The notes under the pieces were generated by a model. That model searched no databases and was not told the DNA's origin. It saw nothing but the letters and a program-made list of their open reading frames with translations. Position numbers and translations under genes: made by a program. A stretch of DNA of 64,000 nucleotides from Cupriavidus pauculus. GTDB lineage: Bacteria; Pseudomonadota; Gammaproteobacteria; Burkholderiales; Burkholderiaceae. This document shows positions 25,478 to 34,733 of the stretch, in pieces. Position 1 is the first letter of the stretch. Every line of letters starts with the position of its first letter. The DNA lies in contig NZ_BPUO01000014.1 in the NCBI RefSeq assembly GCF_022179805.1, forward strand, positions 62,001 to 126,000. The letters run 5' to 3'.

Positions 25478-25527
25478 TATGCGATTTTCGCAATCATTTT
25501 GCGTAACAGATTGACGTTGTAAAGAAT
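25478..25527 (+). promoter_or_regulatory. LysR-type operator/promoter block B
   Basis: TATGCG-N5-CGCAATCA at 25478-25496, containing a TGCGA-TTT-TCGCA palindrome with T-N11-A spacing, then AG-N-TTG and GTTGTAANGAAT at the same spacing as block A (18902-18951). It lies 52 nt before the decarboxylase start. Two such similar blocks around one LysR gene point to co-regulation. Confidence 0.7.
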
Positions 25528-25579
25528 CGCGCGGCGCCCCTATCCTGTCTCTCAAGACTACACGTTCATTGGAGACAGG

Positions 25580-27301
25580 ATGCAATCTCGAAGCTTCCCG
25601 CAGGGACAGGGACAAGCCATGACCAAAGCGCGTCTGAGCGGCCGCGCCGCATTCTTGAAGCTGTTGCGGGATGAGGGAGTGACCCACGTCTTCGGTAACC
25701 CCGGAACCACGGAACTGGCGCTGATGGAGGCCATGCCGGAAGCGGCGGGGATCGAATACGTGCTGGGCCTGCAGGAGTCGGTGGTGCTATCCATGGCCGA
25801 TGGTTTCGCCCGGGCCACCGGGCGGCTGACCGCAGTCAACCTGCACTGCACGCCTGGCCTCGGCCACGCGATGGGCGCGCTCTACAACGCGAAGTTCTCG
25901 AGCTCGCCCATGATCGTCACCGCAGGCCAGTACGAGCTGGGGTATGGGTTGTTGGAGCCGATGCTTTATGAGCCGCTGGTACCCATCGCAGAACCGTTGG
26001 TCAAGTGGGCCTACGAGATCCAGCGTGTGGAAGACCTGCCGCGCGTGGTGCGGCGCGCGGCCAAGATCGCCTTGACGCCGCCGTGCGGCCCGGTATTCCT
26101 GAGCTTGCCCGGTAGCATCCTGGACGACGTCGCGGAGCTGGATATGGGATTCAGCACACGCGTCGACGTCCTGGGCTGCCCGTCGGCACGTACGCAAGCG
26201 ACGTTGGTCGAGGCCATCGTCGCGAGCCGGTCGCCCGTCATCATTGCCGGCAGGGAACTCGCGGAGCAGGACGCGTTTGCCGAGGCCCAGGCGTTTGCCG
26301 AGTTGATCGGCGCGCCGGTCTACCACGAGCCCATCCCGTACAACACCCGGTTCCCGTCCACGCACGCGGCGTTCATGGGAGACCTGTCGCGTAACCAGTC
26401 GAAGGTTCACGAGACCCTGGCCAGGCATGACCTGCTGATCGTGCTGGGCGGCGACCTGTTGCGGATGTCGGCGTTCAGTGAGACCGATCCCTTGCCAGCC
26501 AACCTGAAGGTGCTGCACATCTCGGAGCGCGATTGGGAACTCGGCAAGAATTACCCCACCCATCTTGCTGTACGCGCCGGGATCAAAGAGACGTTGACTA
26601 ACCTGTTGCCGCAGGTTGCCGCCGCACAGACCCCTGAAGCCAAAGCGGACGCGCGCACCCGCCTGGGCCGCCTGCGCGACGCGAACTGGACGGTGCGCAG
26701 GGAGGCATTGCGTGCCGAGCTATCGTCGATGCGAACCGCGACGCCGATTGATCCCCGCGTGCTTGTCATGACGCTGGCGGACGCCATCCCGCCTGAGGCA
26801 GTCGTCGTAGAGGAGGCGCCGACCACGGCGCCACACTTGGCCAGCTTCCTGAGGGTCACGCGGCCGCGCGACTTTTTTGGCCTGGCCAGTGGTGGACTGG
26901 GCTTTGCCATGGGTGGGACCGTCGGGGCCGCACTCGGTAGGCGAGAAACCCCGGTCGTGGCACTGGTCGGCGACGGCAGCGCCATGTACGCCATCCAGGC
27001 GCTATGGACCGCCGCACACGAGCAACTCCCGATCACCTATGTCATCGTGAACAACCGGTCCTATCGAATCATCAAGGAACGGCTGGTGGCAATGCGGCAC
27101 TGCGACGCGTTCCTGGGCATGGACCTGGTCAATCCAGCCCTCGATTTTGTGGAGATCGCAAGCGGGATGGGCGTTACTGCGCAGCGCATTGTAGACCCAT
27201 CGGAGCTTGGTGCAGCGCTACGGGACGCCATCGCATCGCGGCAACCACGGCTGCTGGAAGTGATCGTGGATGCCGGCACGCAGGCGGTTGGTCAGGGATG
27301 A
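25580..27301 (+). CDS. ThDP-dependent decarboxylase (benzoylformate decarboxylase/acetolactate synthase-like)
   Basis: 573 residues, cytoplasmic. The N-terminal pyrimidine-binding domain begins VTHVFGNPGTTELALMEAM and has the catalytic Glu in GLQESVVLSMADG. The C-terminal pyrophosphate-binding motif is GDGSAMYAIQALWTAA...YVIVNNRSY (GDG-x-NN). The closest familiar group is benzoylformate decarboxylase; oxalyl-CoA decarboxylase is also worth testing because a class III CoA-transferase is in the cluster. GGAG lies 5 nt before the ATG at 25580; an alternative ATG at 25619 is equally good by homology. Its promoter resembles that of the UGSC operon. Confidence 0.9.
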   Translation: MQSRSFPQGQGQAMTKARLSGRAAFLKLLRDEGVTHVFGNPGTTELALMEAMPEAAGIEYVLGLQESVVLSMADGFARATGRLTAVNLHCTPGLGHAMGALYNAKFSSSPMIVTAGQYELGYGLLEPMLYEPLVPIAEPLVKWAYEIQRVEDLPRVVRRAAKIALTPPCGPVFLSLPGSILDDVAELDMGFSTRVDVLGCPSARTQATLVEAIVASRSPVIIAGRELAEQDAFAEAQAFAELIGAPVYHEPIPYNTRFPSTHAAFMGDLSRNQSKVHETLARHDLLIVLGGDLLRMSAFSETDPLPANLKVLHISERDWELGKNYPTHLAVRAGIKETLTNLLPQVAAAQTPEAKADARTRLGRLRDANWTVRREALRAELSSMRTATPIDPRVLVMTLADAIPPEAVVVEEAPTTAPHLASFLRVTRPRDFFGLASGGLGFAMGGTVGAALGRRETPVVALVGDGSAMYAIQALWTAAHEQLPITYVIVNNRSYRIIKERLVAMRHCDAFLGMDLVNPALDFVEIASGMGVTAQRIVDPSELGAALRDAIASRQPRLLEVIVDAGTQAVGQG

Positions 27302-27600
27302 GCATCCGATCCACGGAACTGCTGTGGAAAACCCGAGCGCTGGTAGCGGTGCTGAAAAATGCCGGGGCGTCGCATGGAGAACATGCCGAGCGCCTGCTAT
27401 CGCATGCCTTGCTGCGACAGTCGCCTCTGGAAATTGCCACGGTAATCGGCGCGGCCGCCGAACTCCGCATCTTTCCTACGGAAGTCCAGATGCAGCGGTG
27501 TCACGCCATCGTGTCGACATCCGACGACGTGGCAGTGCGCGCGATGATCTGGGTCGTGCATCATCGCAAGCGGCGTTTGGGTAATACGGAGGGGCGCTGA
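27298..27600 (+). CDS. Small protein of unknown function coupled to the decarboxylase gene
   Basis: 100 residues, basic at its C-terminus, helical in appearance, with no signal or membrane segment. Its ATG overlaps the stop of the ThDP enzyme (ATGA), the best evidence that it is a real coupled gene. Content such as SHGEHAERLLSHALLRQSPLEIATVIGAAAE looks protein-like. I recognise no family. It may be an accessory subunit or a regulatory protein for the decarboxylase. Confidence 0.5.
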   Translation: MSIRSTELLWKTRALVAVLKNAGASHGEHAERLLSHALLRQSPLEIATVIGAAAELRIFPTEVQMQRCHAIVSTSDDVAVRAMIWVVHHRKRRLGNTEGR

Positions 27601-27697
27601 GCCGATGTGAAGATACGATGAAGCCGGTGGGACGCAGCGGCTTCTCCGTGGCCACATCCGGCTATCGGACCATGCACGGACTGAAACCAATCACTCC

Positions 27698-28051
27698 GTG
27701 TGGCGCCTTATGATCGCCGTGTTCCTTCTGATGGCTTTGGCAGCCGTCCTCGCATCGGTGCATTTTCTGATCTGGCCGGGGAAGGGCAGACTGCCCTGGC
27801 TTCGCCGCCTGTACTGGCTGGCTTGTGTCTGCCCGTTCTACCTGGGCGGCTACCCGATGTACTGTCTCGCGGCCGATGGCATTGGCGGAGGACTTTTCAG
27901 TATGGCCCTCATGGTGTTCCTGCTTGGCATGGCGATGACGCTGCTGGGCGTGATTGCCAAGGTGGTGTATGCCCGGGTGCGCCGCCGCGTGCCGGCATCG
28001 TCCCGGGCTGCTCCGCTTCATCGGCCGTGCGGAACGGGGCGCGGCGGATGA
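27698..28051 (+). CDS. Small membrane protein, unknown function
   Basis: 117 residues with an N-terminal helix (LMIAVFLLMALAAVLASVHFLIW), a middle hydrophobic segment and a third helix (FSMALMVFLLGMAMTLLGVIAKVVY), then a basic tail. The start is uncertain: GTG at 27698 has no clear Shine-Dalgarno; ATG at 27710 is an alternative. The last ~34 nt overlap the convergent secreted-protein gene. No family recognised. Confidence 0.5.
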   Translation: MWRLMIAVFLLMALAAVLASVHFLIWPGKGRLPWLRRLYWLACVCPFYLGGYPMYCLAADGIGGGLFSMALMVFLLGMAMTLLGVIAKVVYARVRRRVPASSRAAPLHRPCGTGRGG

Positions 28052-28347
28052 GGTCGTGGCGGATTGGGCTGCGGCGAATAGCCGGGAACCTCGATGTACG
28101 GTGCGACGATCAGCGGGTACTGTCCCCCGCCGTTGAACTGCTGATCGTACGCAGGCGAAGCCGGCTGTGTGGCCATGAGGCCTCCCGGTGCGACCGGCCC
28201 GGTGTGCAATTCCGTCGCATTGCGCTGGCCTTTGCCGATCCCGCGCTGGGTGCTCAGGCTCTGTGACTGACTTCCCCCATCCGAAGCGGCATTCGCTGCA
28301 GTCGATGCCAGCGTCGCGAGCAAGATGATCGCCGTGATTCTCAGCAT
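28018..28347 (-). CDS. Small secreted Pro-rich protein
   Basis: 109 residues. A clear Sec signal peptide (MLRITAIILLATLASTAANA) precedes a polar mature part with Gln/Gly content and a PRPHPPRPVPH tail. GGAG sits 5 nt before the ATG at 28347, which supports this start over one 10 codons upstream. It has no recognised domain and is probably periplasmic or extracellular. Its 3' end overlaps the convergent membrane-protein gene. Confidence 0.6.
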   Translation of the reverse strand: MLRITAIILLATLASTAANAASDGGSQSQSLSTQRGIGKGQRNATELHTGPVAPGGLMATQPASPAYDQQFNGGGQYPLIVAPYIEVPGYSPQPNPPRPHPPRPVPHGR

Positions 28348-28589
28348 GTGTACTCCACATCGTCTTTTACGTGCCAACCCAACACTACGGCAGGCAGGCC
28401 CGAAACTTTAGGGCGGTCGACATTTCGAGGTTCAAGATTGGCGATGGCCCACGGCGTCGTGATATCGCGATGGAGGCCGTGCGAACTTGCAATACCGGGG
28501 GCCACCTTCCAATCTAGTCTTGCGCCTGTGCCGTGCCCACCGGGCCGCGCGCATCCAGCCAAATCCAACCTTCCTCGGGGATTGCCGCT

Positions 28590-29207
28590 ATGAAGCTCTA
28601 CTACCATCACCTGTCTGGCCATTCGCACCGTCCGCGCCTGTTCCTGTCGTTGCTGGGCGTGGAATACGAGGCGATCGAGGTGGATCTGGCCGCCGGTGCG
28701 CACAAATCGCCGGAATACCTGAAGTTGAACCGCTTCGGGCAAGTGCCGGTGCTCGTCGACGGCCAGGACGTGATTGCCGATTCGAACGCGATTCTGGTCT
28801 ACCTTGCCAAGAAGTTCGGCAAGACGGACTGGCTGCCCGAGGCGCCGTTGCCGGCAGCAGCCGTGCAGCGCTGGCTGTCCATCGCCGCCGGGGAGATTGC
28901 CTACGGGCCTGCCGCCGCACGGCTGATCACCGTATTCGGCGCGCGCCACAACGCCGAGGAAGTGATCGGTCGGGCGCACACGATACTGAAGCTGATCGAG
29001 GCGGAACTCGAAGGCCGCCAGTTCCTGGCGCTGGACCATCCCACCATCGCCGACGTGTCGTTGTATGGATACATTGCGCGTGCGCCCGAAGGAAACGTCG
29101 ACCTTTCGGCCTATCGCAACGTGAATGCCTGGCTGCAGCGGGTCGAGTCGCTGCCCGGCTTTCTAGCGTTCACGAAGACACCGGCGGGACTTACCGCCAA
29201 TCAGTGA
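28590..29207 (+). CDS. Glutathione S-transferase family protein
   Basis: 205 residues, the usual GST length. The N-terminal thioredoxin-like domain starts MKLYYHHLSGHSHRPRLFLSLLG and has the GSH-site signature RFGQVPVLVDGQDVIADSNAILVYLA with cis-Pro and the SxAI motif. The C-terminal helical domain includes HPTIADVSLYGYI (N-capping motif). I chose the ATG at 28590; an in-frame ATG 19 codons earlier has no family-like sequence. It is followed 45 nt later by the flavo-iron-sulfur fusion gene and is probably co-transcribed. Substrate unknown. Confidence 0.92.
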   Translation: MKLYYHHLSGHSHRPRLFLSLLGVEYEAIEVDLAAGAHKSPEYLKLNRFGQVPVLVDGQDVIADSNAILVYLAKKFGKTDWLPEAPLPAAAVQRWLSIAAGEIAYGPAAARLITVFGARHNAEEVIGRAHTILKLIEAELEGRQFLALDHPTIADVSLYGYIARAPEGNVDLSAYRNVNAWLQRVESLPGFLAFTKTPAGLTANQ

Positions 29208-29252
29208 CCCCGCACCAGTAGAGTCCGGCACGACACGCGATGGAGGCAGGCG

Positions 29253-31340
29253 ATGGCAACGGATACCGCGAACGAGAAGGCTTCGCCCTGGCATGCGGGC
29301 GAGCTTTCCATGCAACGCAAGCTCGGGGTTGCCGAGCGGATGGCCGATGTCGGGCGGCGCGTGATTCGCGACTACATGCCGGACCAACACCGGCAGTTCT
29401 TCGCGGGCCTCCCGTTCCTGGTGCTTGGCGCCGTGGACGAAGCAGGCGACCCCTGGGCCACCGTGATTGCCGGTCGACCGGGCTTCACGCAGTCTCCCGC
29501 CAGCAAATCGTTGCATGTCGCTGTGGTGACGGATCCGCGCGATCCCGCCAGTGCCGGGCTGGTCGACGGCGCCGGGGTCGGATTGCTCGGCGTGGAGTTC
29601 CAGACGCGCCGCCGCAACCGTATGAACGGCGTGGTGACGAACCGCACTGGCACGGGATTCGACGTGACGGTCGCCCAGAGCTTCGGCAACTGCCCGCAGT
29701 ACCTTCAACTGCGAGACCCGGACTTCGCACGCGACCCGTCCGAACCGTCGGCGGCGCCTGCGCAGAAGCTGGCAGCCCTCGGACCGCGCGAGCGCGCGCT
29801 TATTGGTGCGGCGGACATGTTGTTCGTGGCGTCGTACATCGATGGCGAGGATGGCGCGCCACGCCAGGTCGATGTATCGAGCCGGGGCGGCAAATCCGGC
29901 TTCGTGCGCGTGGGCGATGACGGCATGCTCACGGTGCCCGATTTCGCGGGCAATCTCTTCTTCGCCACGCTGGGTAACTTCCTGGTCAATCCCAGGGCGA
30001 GCGTGGCCTTTGTCGACTTCGAGACCGGCGACATGCTGCAGTTGAGTGGCACCGCCTCGGTTTCGCTCGACGACCCCGAAATCGGCGCGTTCCAGGGCGC
30101 CGAGCGGCTATGGCACTTTATGCCGAGGCAGATCGTGTTCCGCCCCGATGCCTTGCCGCTACGCTGGAAATTCCTGGAGAACGGCTGGTCGCCCAACTCG
30201 CTGATGACCGGAAGCTGGGACCAGGTCGCCGAGCGCCTGAAAGCCGCAGCGCTGGCCAATGCATGGCGGCCGTTCCGCGTGGTCGACATCGTCGACGAGT
30301 CGTCCACGATCCGCTCGTTCCACCTGCAGCCCGACGACGGTGCCGGACTGCTCCCGCATGTGGCCGGGCAGCACCTGCCGATCCGCGTCAGCCCACCGGC
30401 CTGCGGCAAGCCGGTTATTCGCACGTACACGATTTCCGTGGCGCCATCGGACGGCATCTATCGGATCAGCGTGAAGCGCGAGGGGCTGGTCTCCGCACAC
30501 CTCCACGACACGCTGCAGGTGGGCAGCGTGATCGAGGCGCGTGCGCCGGCCGGGCAGTTCGTGGTGGATGCCGCCGAACGCCGTCCGGCCGTGCTGCTGG
30601 CGGCGGGCGTCGGTATCACGCCGCTGCTGGCCATGCTGCGGCACGTGGTCTATGAGGGGCTGCGCAAGCGCAGGGTGCGCGGGACATGGATGTTCCAGTC
30701 CGCCAGATCGCTGGGCGAGCGGGCGTTCACCGAGGAAATTCGGCGGCTTGCCGATGCGGGCGAGGGCAAGGTGCACGTGGTGCGGGTGCTGTCGGAGGTT
30801 TGCGACGCCGTGGAAGGCCAGGACTACGATTTCGCCGGGCGCATCGACATGGCGCTGCTGCGCCGCACACTACCGTTCGACGACTTCGACTTCTATCTGT
30901 GCGGGCCGCCCGGGTTCATGCAGGCCACCTATGACGGGTTGCGCGATCTCAACATTGCCGACGCGCGCATCCATGCCGAGGCATTCGGTCCCGCTGGCCT
31001 CACGCGGCGGCAGGAAGCTGCCACGGCAGCGGCAGTCGGGCCGATCCGAACCGCCGCGCAGGTGCCCACGCCGGTAGCCTTCGTCCGTTCCGGCAAGGAA
31101 GCGCGCTGGAGCCCCGGCGACGGCACGCTGCTGGAGCTCGCCGAAGCGCGCGGCCTCAGTCCCGAATTCAGTTGCCGTGGCGGCACATGCGGCACCTGCC
31201 GCACCAAAATCGTTGAAGGGGCCGTGGCTTATGCAACCGCACCCGCCTTCAGCACGCCCGACGATGAGGCGCTGATCTGCTGCGCCGTGCCCGCCGACCA
31301 GGCGTCCGGCGGAGGTCCGCGCCTGCTGCTGGACCTTTGA
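29253..31340 (+). CDS. PNPOx-like / ferredoxin reductase / 2Fe-2S ferredoxin fusion protein
   Basis: 695 residues in three parts. Residues 1 to ~320 form a pyridoxamine-phosphate-oxidase-like split-barrel (flavin-binding) unit. Residues ~330-590 form an FNR-type reductase with FAD motif RTYTISVAP and NAD motif LLAAGVGITPLLAML, ending in YLCGPPGFMQ. Residues ~610-695 carry a plant-type 2Fe-2S ferredoxin with C641-x4-C646-x2-C649 and C676 or C677. This should pass electrons from NAD(P)H through FAD and the cluster to a flavin or acceptor in the first domain. GGAGG precedes the ATG. It is likely an operon with the upstream GST gene; a detoxification role is an inference. Confidence 0.9.
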   Translation: MATDTANEKASPWHAGELSMQRKLGVAERMADVGRRVIRDYMPDQHRQFFAGLPFLVLGAVDEAGDPWATVIAGRPGFTQSPASKSLHVAVVTDPRDPASAGLVDGAGVGLLGVEFQTRRRNRMNGVVTNRTGTGFDVTVAQSFGNCPQYLQLRDPDFARDPSEPSAAPAQKLAALGPRERALIGAADMLFVASYIDGEDGAPRQVDVSSRGGKSGFVRVGDDGMLTVPDFAGNLFFATLGNFLVNPRASVAFVDFETGDMLQLSGTASVSLDDPEIGAFQGAERLWHFMPRQIVFRPDALPLRWKFLENGWSPNSLMTGSWDQVAERLKAAALANAWRPFRVVDIVDESSTIRSFHLQPDDGAGLLPHVAGQHLPIRVSPPACGKPVIRTYTISVAPSDGIYRISVKREGLVSAHLHDTLQVGSVIEARAPAGQFVVDAAERRPAVLLAAGVGITPLLAMLRHVVYEGLRKRRVRGTWMFQSARSLGERAFTEEIRRLADAGEGKVHVVRVLSEVCDAVEGQDYDFAGRIDMALLRRTLPFDDFDFYLCGPPGFMQATYDGLRDLNIADARIHAEAFGPAGLTRRQEAATAAAVGPIRTAAQVPTPVAFVRSGKEARWSPGDGTLLELAEARGLSPEFSCRGGTCGTCRTKIVEGAVAYATAPAFSTPDDEALICCAVPADQASGGGPRLLLDL

Positions 31341-31405
31341 AGCCGCCGGCCGGCCGCACTGAGGTAAGCTGGTGCCCGCGCCAATACGGCGGGAGACAAA
31401 CAGTC

Positions 31406-32320
31406 ATGGGCATTCGCGAGATCGAGATCTTTCGTGCGGTGATGACGTCGGGCAGCATGAGCAAGGCCGCCGTCCTGCTTGGCGTCTCCCAGCCGGCCGT
31501 CAGCCAGGCCATCCGCAAGCTGGAGGGCGCCGCCGCCGTCAGCCTGTTTTCGCGAACGCGTGGCCGGCTGGAGCCCACCCCCGCCGCCAGCGCGCTGATG
31601 AGCGACGTCGACCGCTTCTTTGCCGGCTACGAATACATCGAACATCGCATACGGAGCTTGCGGTCGTATGGGCTCGGACGCCTGACGGTAGCCATCAACC
31701 CGGCGTTCGGGCTTGGCTTTATCTCGCGGGCGATCGCCGCCTTCGAGGCGGACAAGCGCGGCGTGCAGGTCTCGCTCCAGGTCATGAACACTCACCAGGT
31801 GCACGAAACGGTGTCTGCCGGAAAGGTAGATTTCGGTCTGATGGCCACGGGGCTGTCCATGGCCGGGCTGGAGCATTCCCCGTTCGCGCACTTGCGCGCG
31901 GTGGTGGTGATGCGTGACGGCCATCCGCTGGCACGTCGGCGCACGGTGGTCCCGCAAGACCTGGAGCGGCAACCGTTTATCGCGCTGAATTCGGCAGACC
32001 CGACGCGCATCTCGCTGGAAACCCGCTTTGGCGAGACCGGTGTCTTCCTAAAGCCGCTGGTGGAGACGCCGAATTCGCACACGGTGTGCGAACTGGCACT
32101 GGCTGGCGTGGGCGTCGGGGTGTCGCATCCGTTGGTCGCGGCCGACTACATGGGCCGGGGACTGACCATCCGGCCGCTGTCGGTCGACGTGGTGCTCAAC
32201 AGCGTCATTGCCTTCCGCGCAGGCTCGCCGCTCTCCGAACACGCCAAAGACGTCATCCGCCAGATGCGCGTGCAACTCGCGCAGGAGTCGTCCGCGTTGG
32301 CCGCGAAGATGGCCGCCTGA
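31406..32320 (+). CDS. LysR-type transcriptional regulator
   Basis: 304 residues. The HTH region is IREIEIFRAVMTSGSMSKAA followed by GVSQPAVSQAIRKLE; a substrate-binding domain follows. GGGAG lies upstream of the ATG at 31406, which gives the normal family N-terminus. It follows the fusion gene by 65 nt on the same strand and may regulate it or the GST gene. Confidence 0.92.
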   Translation: MGIREIEIFRAVMTSGSMSKAAVLLGVSQPAVSQAIRKLEGAAAVSLFSRTRGRLEPTPAASALMSDVDRFFAGYEYIEHRIRSLRSYGLGRLTVAINPAFGLGFISRAIAAFEADKRGVQVSLQVMNTHQVHETVSAGKVDFGLMATGLSMAGLEHSPFAHLRAVVVMRDGHPLARRRTVVPQDLERQPFIALNSADPTRISLETRFGETGVFLKPLVETPNSHTVCELALAGVGVGVSHPLVAADYMGRGLTIRPLSVDVVLNSVIAFRAGSPLSEHAKDVIRQMRVQLAQESSALAAKMAA

Positions 32321-32495
32321 TCCCATAAGCACGGCTTATCGACCACCTCGCCGGGCGATATTGCGTTGCGGCGAAGCGTTTACCAAAATGGCTGGGAGCA
32401 CCACCCTATAAGCGCAGCCTATGGCCCGACCTGCCAGGCACCGCCGTCACGCCGGCGGCGATCGGGCCGCCGCACGCCAACCCTCCCGAAGTGCC

Positions 32496-33506
32496 ATGAG
32501 ACGCGATTTGTCCTGTGCCGATACGATTGCCGCGACCGATGCCGACGCCGAAATCGAAGTCGAATCCGAGTGGCGCGGAGGTTCGCATCTGCTACGCGAG
32601 GGATCCGTGGCGACCTGTGCATGGGGACGGTGGAGCGACCGGCGCCGCGAGCCGCGCACGCTCACGTCGCCGCTGCTGGACGGCCACTACACGATCGAGA
32701 TCCTGTTGTCCGATACGGTGGTCGACTATCACATGGGCGGCACGGCCGCCTTCATGCGGGGTGGGCAGTTCGGCGCCGCGCAGGTCACGCCGCCTGGCGT
32801 ACGGGTGCAGTGCCGATTCGAGAGGCCCATGGAATCGGTGCTTCTCTACGTGCCCGTCGCCACCATGCGTGACACCTTGCATCGATGCGGGCAGCACGTA
32901 CCTGGCGGATTCACGCTCGAAGATCCGCGCTTTCGTGCCGACCCGATCCTGGGGCGCTTCGTCGGCGCCCTGGCCGAAGCGGCGAGCCTGCAGGATCCGT
33001 CGACTGCGCTGTTCATCGACCATGCATGCCGCACCGTGATTGCCTATCTGGTGCGCGCGCAACTGCAATCGGCGCGTGCCGTCGAGCGGCCCGTCGGGCT
33101 GCAGGCATGGCGGCTACGCAAGGTGATGGATTTCATCGGTGCCAACGCTACCGAACCGATCTCGCTGCAGGCAATGGCGGAGCACGTCGGGCTCAGCCGC
33201 ATGCACTTCGCTGCGCAGTTCCTGCTGGCCACCGGCATGACGCCACATACCTATCTCACGGAGGCGCGGCTGGAAATCGCCAGGCGGCTGCTGTCGGAAG
33301 GACAGCTTGGGCTGGCGGCCATTGCGGTGCAGGCGGGCTTTCATTCGCAGGCGCATTTCACCAGCGTGTTCCGCAAGTCCACAGGTACCACGCCGGGGCG
33401 ATGGCGCACACAGGCGATGGACGCCGCAATCGATGGAGGCCGGCAAACGCTGCGCGCCTTGCCCTTTATCTCCGAGTCGGCGCGCCCTGGTGTAGACCAA
33501 GTTTGA
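32496..33506 (+). CDS. AraC-family transcriptional regulator
   Basis: 336 residues. A ~210-residue N-terminal sensing domain is followed by the AraC DNA-binding domain: first HTH ISLQAMAEHVGLSRMHFAAQF and second LAAIAVQAGFHSQAHFTSVFRKSTGTTPGRWR. The start at 32496 has GAAG 5 nt upstream; an earlier in-frame ATG adds 25 residues of low-complexity Arg/Ala. Target unknown. Confidence 0.9.
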   Translation: MRRDLSCADTIAATDADAEIEVESEWRGGSHLLREGSVATCAWGRWSDRRREPRTLTSPLLDGHYTIEILLSDTVVDYHMGGTAAFMRGGQFGAAQVTPPGVRVQCRFERPMESVLLYVPVATMRDTLHRCGQHVPGGFTLEDPRFRADPILGRFVGALAEAASLQDPSTALFIDHACRTVIAYLVRAQLQSARAVERPVGLQAWRLRKVMDFIGANATEPISLQAMAEHVGLSRMHFAAQFLLATGMTPHTYLTEARLEIARRLLSEGQLGLAAIAVQAGFHSQAHFTSVFRKSTGTTPGRWRTQAMDAAIDGGRQTLRALPFISESARPGVDQV

Positions 33507-33682
33507 TGACTGGATGTATTTAATGTACTTTTTATTAAAGATATTCAATTGTGTCGACAATCCCCACTTTGGTTGGGGGCGCCGGCGACGCCACACCTGA
33601 CTAGAATTGCCCCCGGCTCAAAATCCGAACGGAAATTTCGGGCCAATCAAAACTCAAAAATAAGTCGTCAGGGGAATTCAAG

Positions 33683-34684
33683 ATGGGTATGGGTAAATGG
33701 ATGGCCAGCTGCGCGCTGGCTGCAATGCTTTGCGCTTGCGGTGGTGGCGGAGATGACAGCAACACTGCGCTGAGCGTCAGTTCCACGGGCAGCACGTCGC
33801 AAGGTACGACGGTTGGCAACGGCCAGGCTGCGACAATGAGCGTCCAGTCGGGCGACTTCCTCACGCTGCGGACGAGCGCGCCGGTCAAGTGGGCGGTGGC
33901 CGTCACCAGCACGCTGACAACGGTGGCCAACCAGACGCTGAACGATACCCTCTGGTCCGGAAACCTGGTCAGCCCGACCGGTGACACGATCCAGCTCACC
34001 GCCACGCTGGTGAGCGATCCGAGCAAGGTGTTCAAGCTGAACCTGACGGTGTCGCCGCAGCGCTACACGGCCCCGGCACGGAAGGTCGGCGAAGTGGCCA
34101 CGTTCACGGAAACGTCGCAGCGCCTGGGCGGCGCCGGCGGTACGCAGCATGTCGCCTACACCACGACGGCTGTCACCAATGGCAACTCCACGGTCAATAG
34201 CGTCATCACCGATACCAATACGCCGGACCAGAGCTACACGCAGGATCAGGATGGTAACCGCCTGACGCGTACCTATCTCAGTAACAACAACGTGTGCACG
34301 TACACGCCCAAGCGCGATTTCTACAGCTTTCCGATGTATGTCGGGAAGTCGTGGACCGATACTTGGAGCTACAGCTGCGTGCTCGGCTATCGCGAGAAGG
34401 CCAGCGTCAAGGCCAATGTTGCAGGCTACGAATCCATCACGGTGGCAGCCGGCACCTACAACGCGCTGCGCATCAACTACGTGATCACGTACACGGAATC
34501 CAACGATACCCAGTTGCCGAACGGCAGCCAGGGCACGGCAACGTATTCCGAAACCGTCACGAGCTGGTGGTCCCCGGAACTTGGCCGCACGGTCAAGTGG
34601 GTCTCGAACTACGGCTATGCCGCCGGCTTCTCGAACGCTTCGTTCATGAAGGTCTATACGCAGGAACTGCAGAGCGTGAAGTAA
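33683..34684 (+). CDS. Putative lipoprotein, unknown function
   Basis: 333 residues. The signal ends in the lipobox LCAC (Cys19), followed by Gly/Asp-rich sequence. The mature part is beta-rich with many Thr, Ser, Asn and Tyr, and two internal Cys (in NVCTYTP and YSCVLGYR) could form a disulfide. AGGGGA precedes the ATG. It stands alone, with a 176-bp AT-rich leader upstream and a strong terminator downstream. It resembles the secreted 'lipoprotein, unknown' proteins common in Cupriavidus; no function is assigned. Confidence 0.75.
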   Translation: MGMGKWMASCALAAMLCACGGGGDDSNTALSVSSTGSTSQGTTVGNGQAATMSVQSGDFLTLRTSAPVKWAVAVTSTLTTVANQTLNDTLWSGNLVSPTGDTIQLTATLVSDPSKVFKLNLTVSPQRYTAPARKVGEVATFTETSQRLGGAGGTQHVAYTTTAVTNGNSTVNSVITDTNTPDQSYTQDQDGNRLTRTYLSNNNVCTYTPKRDFYSFPMYVGKSWTDTWSYSCVLGYREKASVKANVAGYESITVAAGTYNALRINYVITYTESNDTQLPNGSQGTATYSETVTSWWSPELGRTVKWVSNYGYAAGFSNASFMKVYTQELQSVK

Positions 34685-34706
34685 CGTAGTTTGCGTACGA
34701 AGAAAA

Positions 34707-34733
34707 GGGCCAGCTTCTGCTGGCCCTTTTTTA
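34707..34733 (+). terminator. Rho-independent terminator (bidirectional)
   Basis: Perfect 8-bp stem GGGCCAGC / GCTGGCCC with a TTCT loop, followed by a T-run and preceded by AAAA. It serves the lipoprotein gene and probably also the convergent DUF202 operon, whose stop is at 34731-34733. Confidence 0.9.
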
